Shown one piece after another: positions 1-7,475 of a stretch of 60,917 nucleotides of DNA. The DNA is from Deltaproteobacteria bacterium (GTDB taxonomy: Bacteria > Desulfobacterota > Desulfarculia > Adiutricales > Adiutricaceae). Location of the stretch: positions 1 through 60,917 of the forward strand of contig JAISEL010000098.1 of NCBI GenBank assembly GCA_031264185.1, written 5' to 3'. The notes under the pieces are model-generated. The model saw only the letters and a list, made by a program, of their open reading frames with translations. It made no database searches and was not told where the DNA came from. Both the position numbers and the translations under genes were made by a program. Numbering within the stretch: the stretch's first letter is position 1; each line of letters opens with the position of its first letter.

Positions 1-157
1 TCTTTGACCTAACTTCCGGCCCTCTGCCTTGGCTGTCAATATTCTTAAGCGTTTTAGCGGTCAGTATTCCACCTAGATATCCGGCAATTTCCTGGCGGGT
101 GAAGATGGGCGGCAGTTCACAGTCCAATCTTGATAACAATATATCTGTGTGATTCAT
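1..157 (-). CDS. Small helix-turn-helix (MerR/AlpA-like) DNA-binding protein, partial
   Basis: The reading frame starts at an ATG whose complement lies at 155-157, behind an AGGAAG ribosome-binding site, and runs off the left edge, so only the first 52 residues are seen. The segment reading LPPIFTRQEIAGYLGG, followed by a conserved TAKTLKNIDSQGRGP stretch, resembles the winged HTH of small phage and plasmid regulators (excisionase or AlpA type), in which this region recognises DNA before an RKVVY-type hairpin. The hairpin would lie outside the window. A regulatory role in the mobile island is inferred. The ORF was found by reading the strand directly; its length is unknown. Confidence 0.6.
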   Translation of the reverse strand, partial: MNHTDILLSRLDCELPPIFTRQEIAGYLGGILTAKTLKNIDSQGRGPEVRSK

Positions 158-449
158 CTTATCTTCCTTTAATATAGATATTAACAGATTAAATGTCTTA
201 ATTGGGCATTTATAGTCCCAATTACTATAGTATGATTAATGAAATTTATTTTTAAAGGGATAAAAATTTCTAAAATCGCAGGTAATAAAATCAAATCTCA
301 GGCGAAGCATTAGGCGAAACACTGGGGAAAATCACGGTGTCAGATTTTTTTGATCCACTCTCGGGTATAACCAAAGGCTTGTCCTGGAACTTTACAGGTC
401 AGTCTCTCCCACGAAAGGCTCTACTGCCGTGAACGGATACCAGTTTTAT
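158..449. other. Non-coding AT-rich gap
   Basis: No convincing reading frame on either strand. The sequence is AT-rich around 170-300 and would hold the promoter of the partial HTH gene, which is transcribed leftward. No clear inverted repeat or attachment-site duplicate was recognised. Confidence 0.4.
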
Positions 450-620
450 CTACTCAATTAATTGCTTTATTTCACTTAAAAAAGCAATAAAACGATTAAT
501 TTCTTCATTCATCTCACTATTTAGACCACTAACAACTGATGATTGCTTTATTGAACTCATAGTAGTAACGAAATGATTAATTTTTTTTTCAATCATTTCA
601 TTTAATTCATCATTAATCAT
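450..620 (-). CDS. Small hypothetical helical protein (56 aa)
   Basis: A 56-residue protein starting MINDELNEMIEKK. This start is preferred over the upstream ATG at 647 because an AGGGAG ribosome-binding site lies just before it. The product is almost entirely predicted amphipathic helix with charged and hydrophobic heptads (MIEKKINHF, EINRFIAFLSEIKQ), which suggests a short coiled coil or oligomerising protein. No cysteine, signal peptide or membrane segment is present and I recognise no family. It sits alone between the partial HTH gene and a gene fragment, in DNA as AT-rich as the neighbouring AAA+ cluster, so it probably belongs to the same mobile cargo. Confidence 0.5.
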   Translation of the reverse strand: MINDELNEMIEKKINHFVTTMSSIKQSSVVSGLNSEMNEEINRFIAFLSEIKQLIE

Positions 621-855
621 AGCAACTCCCTTACTATATATAAACAAATAGCACTCAGATTAAGCCGATGTTTCAATCACTTGGGCAGAAAACAGAAATT
701 ATATTTAAGTAATAATGGAACGTTTTCAATTAGAAAAGCTTTAGATATCAAATTCAAAAATTCTTATTTTCTTAATTCTAACGCTATATAAAAAAACAAA
801 AGATTAAATAAATACACTAGAAGACTCTTAAAAGTCTTCTAGGTAGGTCAATATT

Positions 856-1001
856 TTACTTATTTTCCTGAGTTTCCGAAGTGGAACCTTTAGGAAATAA
901 AATTTCATTAGCCCGTTGTTCAGCGATAAACTGAGTGTAAAGTTCACTAGTTTTCTCAACTTCACGTAAAGTCCTAATGGCCTGAAACTTATGGTACTTC
1001 T
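856..1001 (-). pseudogene. 3' remnant of a small gene truncated by a miniature repeat
   Basis: On the minus strand an open frame ends at TAA (856-858) and reads KKYHKFQAIRTLREVEK and onward to GSTSETQENK, a charged helical, coding-like C-terminus. It has no start codon. Its 5' end coincides exactly with the miniature inverted-repeat element at 1002-1094. Removing the element with one TA target copy joins the frame to sequence just downstream of the 498-aa nuclease-like gene: a TTG start then opens a frame of about 60 codons, in the same phase as that gene. I infer a small fourth gene of the AAA+ cluster, or a former C-terminal extension of the nuclease-like protein, broken by the insertion. 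Confidence 0.5.
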
Positions 1002-1094
1002 TATTACCCCGGCTGATAATTATGATACAAACAAATCATCATAAGCTAAAATCAATGAAGAAGTAGATTATCATAATTATCAGCCGGGGTAATA
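1002..1094. mobile_element. TA-flanked miniature inverted-repeat element, copy 1
   Basis: A perfect 27-bp inverted repeat (1001-1027 and 1069-1095) brackets a 41-bp centre. The core element, 1004-1092 (89 bp), starts TTACCCCGG, ends CCGGGGTAA and is flanked on both sides by TA, as expected if TA is the duplicated target. Copy 3 (43813-43905) has the same 89-bp length and differs at only about ten positions. There is no room for a gene, so movement would need a transposase in trans. TA target duplication is typical of IS630/Tc1-mariner enzymes; that assignment is inference. It interrupts the small gene ending at 856. Confidence 0.8.
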
Positions 1095-1126
1095 AAACAC
1101 TGAGATAAATTTCTCAAACAATTAGC

Positions 1127-2623
1127 TTATCCAGTTACGTAATTCAAAACATTATTGAAAAATGAAACGGCTGTGTTTTTAACAGACTTAAATCCTGTCG
1201 TTATCTTGTCAACAACGAAACTTCCGACTTCCCGAACTCCATTGACTACAGCTTTTCCAACATTTGCCCCTGCAATATAACCGACAGTTCCTCCCACAAA
1301 ACCGCCAACTACCACACCTACTGGGCCTAGAACAGTTCCTATGGCAGCTCCGGCCACAGCACCTTTCCAGCCGACAATAGCACCCGCTACTGTTGAGACT
1401 GTTACCTCTCCCATCTTGTTCAAGCCTTCGAGAACCGTAAGCTCTCCGGTGGCTACTTTGGCACAAATTTTCGCATTTTCTATCCCTACATTGGCGACTG
1501 TAGCGATAATTCCGACAGGAGTGCCTTTTGGAATGACGCTAATAAGCCCTTTTCTCACCACTACAGTCAATGCTCCCGCCGCCGCTGCCTTAACACCGCT
1601 GTCTATAGCCGTAGAAACCGCAGTGTCGATAATTTTCTCACCTTCTATTTTTTCATCATTCCAAAGCGACTGAGCGATATGAGAACCGACAGCAATCCCC
1701 GCAGCTAAAACCGCACTTTTAGCTGCATCTTGAGCTATTCTTTTTGCAACTTGTTTTGTTGAGTATTCATTATAATCCAATTCAATTGATTCAGCTTCGC
1801 CTGATTGTTGAACTTTTTTTTGCTTTTCTTTGGCGGACTCTTTTGATAACGGATTACTAGTGGTGCCATCCGGAGCCTCAATGACAGTTGAGGATTTTTT
1901 AGAAAGACCATTTTCCTGGCCTTTAGGGACAAGCCTTCTCTGACCTCTATAGTCTCCCTTTTCAAAGGCTTTGTCGGTAGCTTGTGAGTCAGATCCATAT
2001 TTGGATTGATATTTTCTGACAATTTTGCCATTTTTATCTTTAATTACAATATCAACGCCGTTTTTGCCGTCAGACCCCTTTAAAGGCAACACTTCAGCCC
2101 GGTATCCACTTCCATTAGCTTCGGCGTTCATGTTAAAAGTCTGAGCATGATACTGTTCAGCGATGTATCCGTCAAGATTAGGATTCTGGCTGACTGTGCC
2201 GCTGGAAGTAAATATTGTCTCGCGTAATTCCTTATTAGCCATTTGGACAGCATTATCCAAAGTGCCAATCAATTTGACTTGATCCTGAATGGAATTGTTA
2301 GCTAAGGATTTTTGGAGATCGGCGGCAAACCAGCCTTCTTTTGCCCGGCCTTTGTTGACAGCATCTGCGAGGGACTTCTGTTTTTCATCAAGCACTTTAA
2401 GCGTATGTAATATTTCTTCAGAATAGTTTTCGCATTCAGATTCACTCTCTTGAGGTAAATGTTTAACTAGTTCTCTCTTGAGCCACGAATTATCGTCTAA
2501 ATGACCATTATTTAAGTGATAGCTATTGATAAATTCTACTTCAAGATCATTAATTACCTGAGCTTCCTCATTGGAGATGATTGAAGGAAGCTGATTGTCT
2601 ATTCCTAGAATGTTTATTTGCAT
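1127..2623 (-). CDS. Putative nuclease-like effector with C-terminal glycine-zipper membrane region
   Basis: A 498-residue protein. The start is placed at the ATG inside ATGGAGCTAAGTATG because GGAG lies six bases before it; an upstream ATG would add four residues. Residues about 1-145 are helical and acidic. Residues about 152-235 hold a compact domain with an ExxHAxTF helix (E156, H159), D191 on a strand and Q206-x-K208, followed by KAFEKGDYRGQRRLVP; this E...D...QxK spacing resembles the PD-(D/E)xK nuclease core. A charged linker (about 240-290) leads to a long Ala/Gly-rich tail (about 300-460) with repeated GxxxG, typical of glycine zippers that insert in membranes. It is the downstream gene of the AAA+ cluster. 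Nuclease activity and effector or toxin role are inferred from motif layout only. Confidence 0.55.
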   Translation of the reverse strand: MQINILGIDNQLPSIISNEEAQVINDLEVEFINSYHLNNGHLDDNSWLKRELVKHLPQESESECENYSEEILHTLKVLDEKQKSLADAVNKGRAKEGWFAADLQKSLANNSIQDQVKLIGTLDNAVQMANKELRETIFTSSGTVSQNPNLDGYIAEQYHAQTFNMNAEANGSGYRAEVLPLKGSDGKNGVDIVIKDKNGKIVRKYQSKYGSDSQATDKAFEKGDYRGQRRLVPKGQENGLSKKSSTVIEAPDGTTSNPLSKESAKEKQKKVQQSGEAESIELDYNEYSTKQVAKRIAQDAAKSAVLAAGIAVGSHIAQSLWNDEKIEGEKIIDTAVSTAIDSGVKAAAAGALTVVVRKGLISVIPKGTPVGIIATVANVGIENAKICAKVATGELTVLEGLNKMGEVTVSTVAGAIVGWKGAVAGAAIGTVLGPVGVVVGGFVGGTVGYIAGANVGKAVVNGVREVGSFVVDKITTGFKSVKNTAVSFFNNVLNYVTG

Positions 2624-2734
2624 ACTTAGCTCCATTTAGTTGTTAAAAGCTATGATAGTATAAGAAAGTAAATTATTATTTTTGTTACTAAGAAAATTAA
2701 ATTAATATATTATTCATTATATTTCTTAATGACG

Positions 2735-4249
2735 TTATTTTTGAGATGGAAAACTAGCAAGTTTAAAGCCGAAATTATTCTTTACATTGCTAATATTATC
2801 TATTTTTGATTTTAAAGTACTAGAAATAGATTTTGTTATTTTAATTATATCTAATAAATTTGTTGTTGTGATTGAATTAAAGCCATTAATAAACGCCGTT
2901 TCAACAGTGTCTTTCACAACAGCTTCCAGATCTGCTCCATTAAATCCCTCTGTAGGCTTGATTAATTGAATCAAATCAATACCACGATTCCATTTGTTCC
3001 GTTTTTTAATATGAATTTCCAGAATTTTAAGGCGTTCTTCTTCATTCGGTAAGTCAACAAAGAATATTTCATCAAATCGGCCTTTACGTAAGAATTCCGG
3101 TGGAATTGATGTAATATCATTAGCCGTACCCACGACAAAAACCGTATTGCTTTTCTCCTGCATCCAAGTTAGAAATTGTCCGAACAGACGTATTGTTACC
3201 TCATGACCGCTTCCTCCCTGTCCTACGCCAGCGAAAGCTTTCTCAATCTCATCCACCCAAAGAACACATGGACTAATGGCTTGGGAAATTGATAAGGCCC
3301 GCTGCATGTTACCTTCGCTTTCGCCGACATATTTACCTAGAAGCCGTCCGACATCTAACCTTATCAGCGGGATCTCAAATAAAGAAGCAGTAGCTTTGGC
3401 GGTGAGGCTCTTTCCGCATCCAGGCATACCAATAATCATGATGCCTTTCGGAGTATCAACACCGAATTTCAAAGCTTTGTCTAAAGAAGAAAATATTTTT
3501 CCTTTTTGTTTTAACCAGGAAATTAAATTTTCTAAACCGCCGATATTTTTGATGTTATTAGTAGTATTAACGATTTCAAGAAGACCAGATTTCTTAATAA
3601 ATTGCTCTTTTTCTTTTAAAATTAGATCTTTATCTTCTTTATTTATCATACCACCGTCTTGATATGCTAAATTTAATATTTGTCTTATATGAAATTCATG
3701 TAAACCTTTGAAAAGTAAAGAAAAATCACTAATTACATCATCTGAAATTTCTAAATTAAGTTCTTGCTTAAAATTATTGATTAAATAAATGATTTGTTGG
3801 TCATCTGGAGAAGGAATCTCAAAAATAGTTATATAGTTTTCCAGTTCATGAGGGATAACTAAAATATCAGACACTATAATTATAGAACAATAATAATCTT
3901 TCTGGTAAAGGTTAGTTTCAGAAATTCGTTTAAGCAGCGAAATAATTTCTGGATCATTTAATTGAGCATGTATATCTTTTAAAATAAGAAAAATTTCCTG
4001 TTCATAACCATAATCAGATGTAATTTTTAGAAAATTTAGCAAATCACATTCAAATATTGGGTTTTTAGTGTCAAAATCAATAATTCCATAGGCATTATTA
4101 TATTCTACAATTTTGGACTTTTGAGAAACAGCAGTTATAGCGTTTGAAATTAACTTATCTGCTAAATTAAAATCAAAATAATTAATGTAGATAATAGGAT
4201 ATAAAGCTTCTAAATATGAAACAATTTTATCTATAAGTATATTAGACAT
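2735..4249 (-). CDS. Ycf46-like AAA+ ATPase
   Basis: A 504-residue protein with a complete classic AAA+ module in its C-terminal half: Walker A GMPGCGKS (274-281), Walker B VLWVDE (329-334), sensor-1 asparagine N378 in GTAND, arginine fingers R388 and R391, and a FNGADLEAVV lid helix. The signature IGGLENLISWL before the module, together with LDVGRLLGKYVGESE, is characteristic of the Ycf46 family. The N-terminal 230 residues match the arrangement of the inactive first ATPase-like domain in that family. It lies 4 bp downstream of the 322-aa gene and 111 bp upstream of the nuclease-like gene, all on the minus strand, so co-expression is likely. It probably remodels or unfolds a partner; the glycine-zipper protein next door is the obvious candidate (inference). 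Confidence 0.85.
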   Translation of the reverse strand: MSNILIDKIVSYLEALYPIIYINYFDFNLADKLISNAITAVSQKSKIVEYNNAYGIIDFDTKNPIFECDLLNFLKITSDYGYEQEIFLILKDIHAQLNDPEIISLLKRISETNLYQKDYYCSIIIVSDILVIPHELENYITIFEIPSPDDQQIIYLINNFKQELNLEISDDVISDFSLLFKGLHEFHIRQILNLAYQDGGMINKEDKDLILKEKEQFIKKSGLLEIVNTTNNIKNIGGLENLISWLKQKGKIFSSLDKALKFGVDTPKGIMIIGMPGCGKSLTAKATASLFEIPLIRLDVGRLLGKYVGESEGNMQRALSISQAISPCVLWVDEIEKAFAGVGQGGSGHEVTIRLFGQFLTWMQEKSNTVFVVGTANDITSIPPEFLRKGRFDEIFFVDLPNEEERLKILEIHIKKRNKWNRGIDLIQLIKPTEGFNGADLEAVVKDTVETAFINGFNSITTTNLLDIIKITKSISSTLKSKIDNISNVKNNFGFKLASFPSQK

Positions 4250-4253
4250 TTAT

Positions 4254-5222
4254 TTAAACCAAAATATATTGTAAAAGGTCACTAGAATCATTGCTTTTAC
4301 AAACTAATCCATCAAAAATAGGAAAAATTTTATTGACAGTATTACTTTTATAGTCTTTATCCTTTGAAGAAGGGGTGGCTACAGTTTGAGACTCACCAAT
4401 ATGTAAAATAAGGCATTTTGTACCGCTATGTTCAATATTTTGCCAGCAAGAATCAGTATTTCCTTTAAATTCATAATAATATTTGCCTAAAATTAGCTCT
4501 CTAGATGATTCATTTCTAATAACTCTACCTATAAGTTCTAATATTTGATTATATATATATAATTTAGTCGTTTTTTGGTAATCTTCATAGTTAATATAAC
4601 TTAATTGCATTCCAATTGCAGCTATGCTTGGTATGCTATCTATAGTGTCATAAAGATAAAATTCACGGTATTGATCAATTGTTAGCATACAAAAAACAAC
4701 TAAAGGATTGTTAAAACAAACTTTCCAGAATAATTCACTAAAATTAGTCTGAATAATTAGATAATAACTTTCAGCAATATGCTTTAAAATCGCCTTTATA
4801 GAAGAAAAATCAGAGTCCTTGCCAAGTAAAATATTTACCAATTTATCATATTCAGCGAAATATTCGCTATTGATTTGATTAAAAGAAAGATTATATTCCT
4901 TATACTTAATAATTTGGTTGATTTGGTTATTATGATATATTATACTATGAATTTTTTCATCTATTTGTTCACTATTATCAGTGATATCAAAGATTTTAAC
5001 TAGTTTTTTCCCAATATTTAGATCGTCTTGTTCTGTAATTGAGCTAATTTGACTTAATTCATCATTATAACCGCGAACTTTTAGCCATCTATGTAATATT
5101 CCACCATGATACTGACTGAGAAGATCGTCAATATTAAAATTATTCCGTAAATCGTCCAGCGAACGAACAGGGTTGCCATCACAAATAAGATTAAATTTGA
5201 TTTGTTTAATTGTGTTTTCCAT
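4254..5222 (-). CDS. Hypothetical protein, partner of the Ycf46-like AAA+ ATPase
   Basis: A 322-residue, AT-rich gene that I do not recognise. It ends 4 bp before the AAA+ start and is therefore probably translated from the same message. The product is mostly predicted helix and rich in Ile, Asn, Tyr and Asp. The N-terminal 60 residues (FNLICDGNPVRSLDDLRNNF, then LLSQYHGGILHRWLKVRGY) look like a small recruitment or adaptor domain of the kind that begins with a beta strand and ends at a WL motif. The C-terminal part has a CLILHIGESQ strand. No signal peptide, membrane segment or catalytic motif is visible. Neighbourhood suggests an adaptor or sensor for the ATPase (inference). Confidence 0.75.
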   Translation of the reverse strand: MENTIKQIKFNLICDGNPVRSLDDLRNNFNIDDLLSQYHGGILHRWLKVRGYNDELSQISSITEQDDLNIGKKLVKIFDITDNSEQIDEKIHSIIYHNNQINQIIKYKEYNLSFNQINSEYFAEYDKLVNILLGKDSDFSSIKAILKHIAESYYLIIQTNFSELFWKVCFNNPLVVFCMLTIDQYREFYLYDTIDSIPSIAAIGMQLSYINYEDYQKTTKLYIYNQILELIGRVIRNESSRELILGKYYYEFKGNTDSCWQNIEHSGTKCLILHIGESQTVATPSSKDKDYKSNTVNKIFPIFDGLVCKSNDSSDLLQYILV

Positions 5223-5307
5223 AATTATTATTTCTTTAGAGTTAAAAACAGTAAATTATATCAAAAATAACGGCAACTTGCATCCCGTTTCCTGCCGACT
5301 GCTCTAC

Positions 5308-5646
5308 TTACTTTTTATAAGTAACTGTAACAGTATTAGTGATGATATTTCTGTCAATTTCATAGTCCGGATTAAATGTTGCGACAAGATGAGCTACTTT
5401 TCCAACCGCTAAACCCAAAAAACCAAGACCACCCGACAAAATGCCCGGTGCAATTGATCCGACTACCGCGCCTTTCGTAGAAACCCTTGAGCTGTAGCCG
5501 CAATTGTCGCAACACTTCTCAATTTTGGCGCAAGCTTGCATTAAATCGCCGCGATCAGCGTCCATGACAAAATCGGACCTGCTTCTGAGAAGATTTTCAA
5601 TCTCCCTCTCTGAAGCGCTGTTAAAATGTATCCTAGTTTCTGACAT
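5308..5646 (-). CDS. Small glycine-zipper protein with N-terminal CxxC knuckle
   Basis: A 112-residue protein starting at an ATG behind a strong GGGGAG site. It begins with an amphipathic helical segment, has a CCDNCGYSS zinc-knuckle-like motif at about residues 45-53, and then a Gly/Ala-rich stretch (about 57-90) that could form a membrane glycine zipper. The C-terminus is a beta-like segment ending VTVTYKK without a second CxxC. The architecture recalls the proteins at 7167-7475 and 15623-15931, which carry CxxC pairs at both ends of the zipper. It is the first gene of the AAA+ cluster. An imperfect hairpin (7-bp plus 4-bp stems) lies directly upstream of the ribosome-binding site at about 5660-5692. 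Function unknown. Confidence 0.65.
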   Translation of the reverse strand: MSETRIHFNSASEREIENLLRSRSDFVMDADRGDLMQACAKIEKCCDNCGYSSRVSTKGAVVGSIAPGILSGGLGFLGLAVGKVAHLVATFNPDYEIDRNIITNTVTVTYKK

Positions 5647-6296
5647 AGAACTAACAACTCCCCTTACAGTTCAGACGCTAAAAGTCTCTGTAAGACATAA
5701 ATTAACGCCGCTAAAACTTGTCCCATACCACTCAAAAATAAAATCTGATTTTTAATGCCGAATTCGGCTAATGAATCAGAATATTTTTCAGCTTGCTCCC
5801 CAGAGCCTCCGGCCAGATTCAAGGTGAGCTTTGAACCCGAAATTTCTGCCTGTCCGTCATTTTTTATAAGCTTACCGTAATTTGAGTATTTTTGTCAAGC
5901 CTTTTTATCTGTAAAACTCAATAAATTTTCTTACTATTCCATTTTCTGGGCTGACAGCAGATCTATCCGTAAGATTCTGTCGGATTATAGGCATTGAAAT
6001 TTTATAACCCACTGATTTTACTGGATTTTTACCAAGGCATCGCCTAAAAAAATAATCGATAAGACAAAATAGTTATTTTTACAATCTAAAAAGGTCATAT
6101 ATTTATGAAAACAATTTAAAAAGTAACTAATTTTTCTTCAACGAGCAAAGTTCCATCCAAAACCTTTTTCAGCATGACATGAGATGTCTGACGACTAGTC
6201 AGAATTTGATATGAAGTTATAGAGCCTCTCGCTCGTTATTTTTTACAGTTAAATCAAGGACAATAGATCCCAGTCAAAACAGGCCGGGAGCTTAAA
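5647..6296. other. Intergenic region between divergent gene clusters
   Basis: About 650 bp separates the leftward AAA+ cluster from the rightward XRE gene, so promoters for both should lie here. The first 50 bp hold a leader hairpin for the 112-aa gene (CTTACAG pairing with CTGTAAG, inner AGAC with GTCT). The middle is AT-rich. No gene was recognised. A regulatory region controlled by the XRE protein at 6297 is plausible but unproven. Confidence 0.45.
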
Positions 6297-6653
6297 ATGA
6301 ATCCTGCACCGCTGAATAAACAGGTCGGCCAAGCCATAGCCCGCCAGCGCAAACTTGCCAACCTGACCCAGGCCCAGGTGGCTGAACAGCTGGGAATTGA
6401 AAATGAAACTGTCTCCCGCCATGAGACTGGGGCCTCGCCTCCTAACCTGGCCCGTCTGGAGCAGTTCAGCCGCTTATTCGGCTGTCCGGTTATTCGTTTT
6501 TTTGAGGAACAGCACTCAGATGAGTCATTGGTCCTTCTTCAGACCTTAGTTGATTTGCTCCAGTCTCTGGAAACTGATGAAAAGTCCCTCTTGGTTAACT
6601 TTATAGCTAACGGAGCAAGAATGTTTAAAAACAGAAGATTTAATGCTAATTAG
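6297..6653 (+). CDS. XRE-family transcriptional regulator
   Basis: A 118-residue protein with a textbook Cro/C1-type helix-turn-helix at residues about 8-62: RQRKLANLTQAQVAEQLG (helices 1-2), the recognition turn IENETVSRHETG, and helix 4 with LARLEQFSRLFGCP. The C-terminal 50 residues form a helical tail (VLLQTLVDLLQSLETDEK), probably for dimerisation. A GGGAG-like site precedes the ATG. It lies at the divergent junction between two leftward cargo clusters and a decayed paralogue directly downstream, and probably represses island genes (inference). Its base composition is closer to the GC-rich ERF/VWA module than to the AT-rich AAA+ cluster. Confidence 0.88.
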   Translation: MNPAPLNKQVGQAIARQRKLANLTQAQVAEQLGIENETVSRHETGASPPNLARLEQFSRLFGCPVIRFFEEQHSDESLVLLQTLVDLLQSLETDEKSLLVNFIANGARMFKNRRFNAN

Positions 6654-6691
6654 CCTAAAATCATAACGCCTGCCGTTCAAGCCATAAGCAA

Positions 6692-7049
6692 GATGTCAAT
6701 TCTGCTCCGAGCATCAACGCTAAAGAACTGACCAAAAAAGTCGAAAAAGCTGTTGCCAGACAGCGTTTACGATCCGACTATGACCAGGCTATGGCGGCCA
6801 GCAAGCTGGAAATTGAACCCGAATCCGTATCGCGTTTGGAGAATGGTGTTTTCGCTCCGTCCTTGGAACGTCTGGCTGGCTCATTTCGCTTCTTTGTTCA
6901 ATTGCCCTATCGCCATTTTTTTCCATGATGAAACAGAAGATTTTGACTCCCTGGTTCTGACTTCAGCTGATATTATCAGGCCGTTAAACAAAATAAATCA
7001 TACTTTAACAATTAATTTTATTAGCGAATTTGTTCATTCCATTAATTAA
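6692..7049 (+). pseudogene. XRE-family regulator, frameshifted by a 4-bp duplication
   Basis: A degenerate paralogue of the preceding gene. The upstream frame reads KELTKKVEKAVARQRL and continues through the HTH to SVSRLENGVFAPSLERL. It then loses phase, and the downstream frame continues FASLFNCPIAIFFHDE to the stop at 7049. The break coincides with a tandem GGCT duplication (6874-6877 and 6878-6881); deleting one copy restores LERLAHFASLFNCP, matching LARLEQFSRLFGCP in the intact gene. No good start codon is visible, so the 5' end has also decayed. Tandem duplication and loss of one regulator is the simplest explanation. Confidence 0.75.
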
Positions 7050-7166
7050 TAAGTCAATAAATAGCTGCAATGGGACAGGGAGCAGGATAAGCCTGCTCCC
7101 TGTCTCTGTCGGTACTTGCTTCAGAATTTGAAGTTGTGTATGTAACTATAATAATAGGATGGTCAG

Positions 7167-7475
7167 TCAGACCCTTATAGTCCTGCCGCATCGGGCGCAG
7201 CGGTACACGCGTATAATGTGCCGGTCGGCCTTTTCGCCGATCTTCGCTCCGGTGACCAGACCGGCTAGAATTCCAGTAAGACCTCCAACCAGCCCTCCAG
7301 CCGCAGTTCCGACTCCCGGCACTGCCGAACCGACAGCCGCTCCGGTTGAAGCTCCTCTGGCAGCAAAAATGCCTGACCCCAGTATCACTCCAGTCAGACC
7401 GCCAAGAGCTTCGCCGTAGGAGGTCAGCTCAACATAGTCCCGTGTGCCGCAGACATCGCATTTAGGCTTAATCAT
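7167..7475 (-). CDS. Zinc-ribbon / glycine-zipper small protein
   Basis: A 102-residue protein with an unusual split layout: CDVC (residues 6-9) at the N-terminus and CARC (about 93-96) at the C-terminus, separated by about 65 residues of Gly/Ala-rich sequence with repeated GxxxG. The two CxxC pairs could come together to bind one zinc while the centre forms a membrane hairpin. Its ATG overlaps the stop codon of the VWA gene (ATGA), so translation is coupled and it is the last gene of the CobS-DUF3150-VWA operon. A decayed second copy lies at 15623-15931, also just after a VWA gene, so the pairing is conserved within the element. I know no described function. Confidence 0.7.
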   Translation of the reverse strand: MIKPKCDVCGTRDYVELTSYGEALGGLTGVILGSGIFAARGASTGAAVGSAVPGVGTAAGGLVGGLTGILAGLVTGAKIGEKADRHIIRVYRCARCGRTIRV

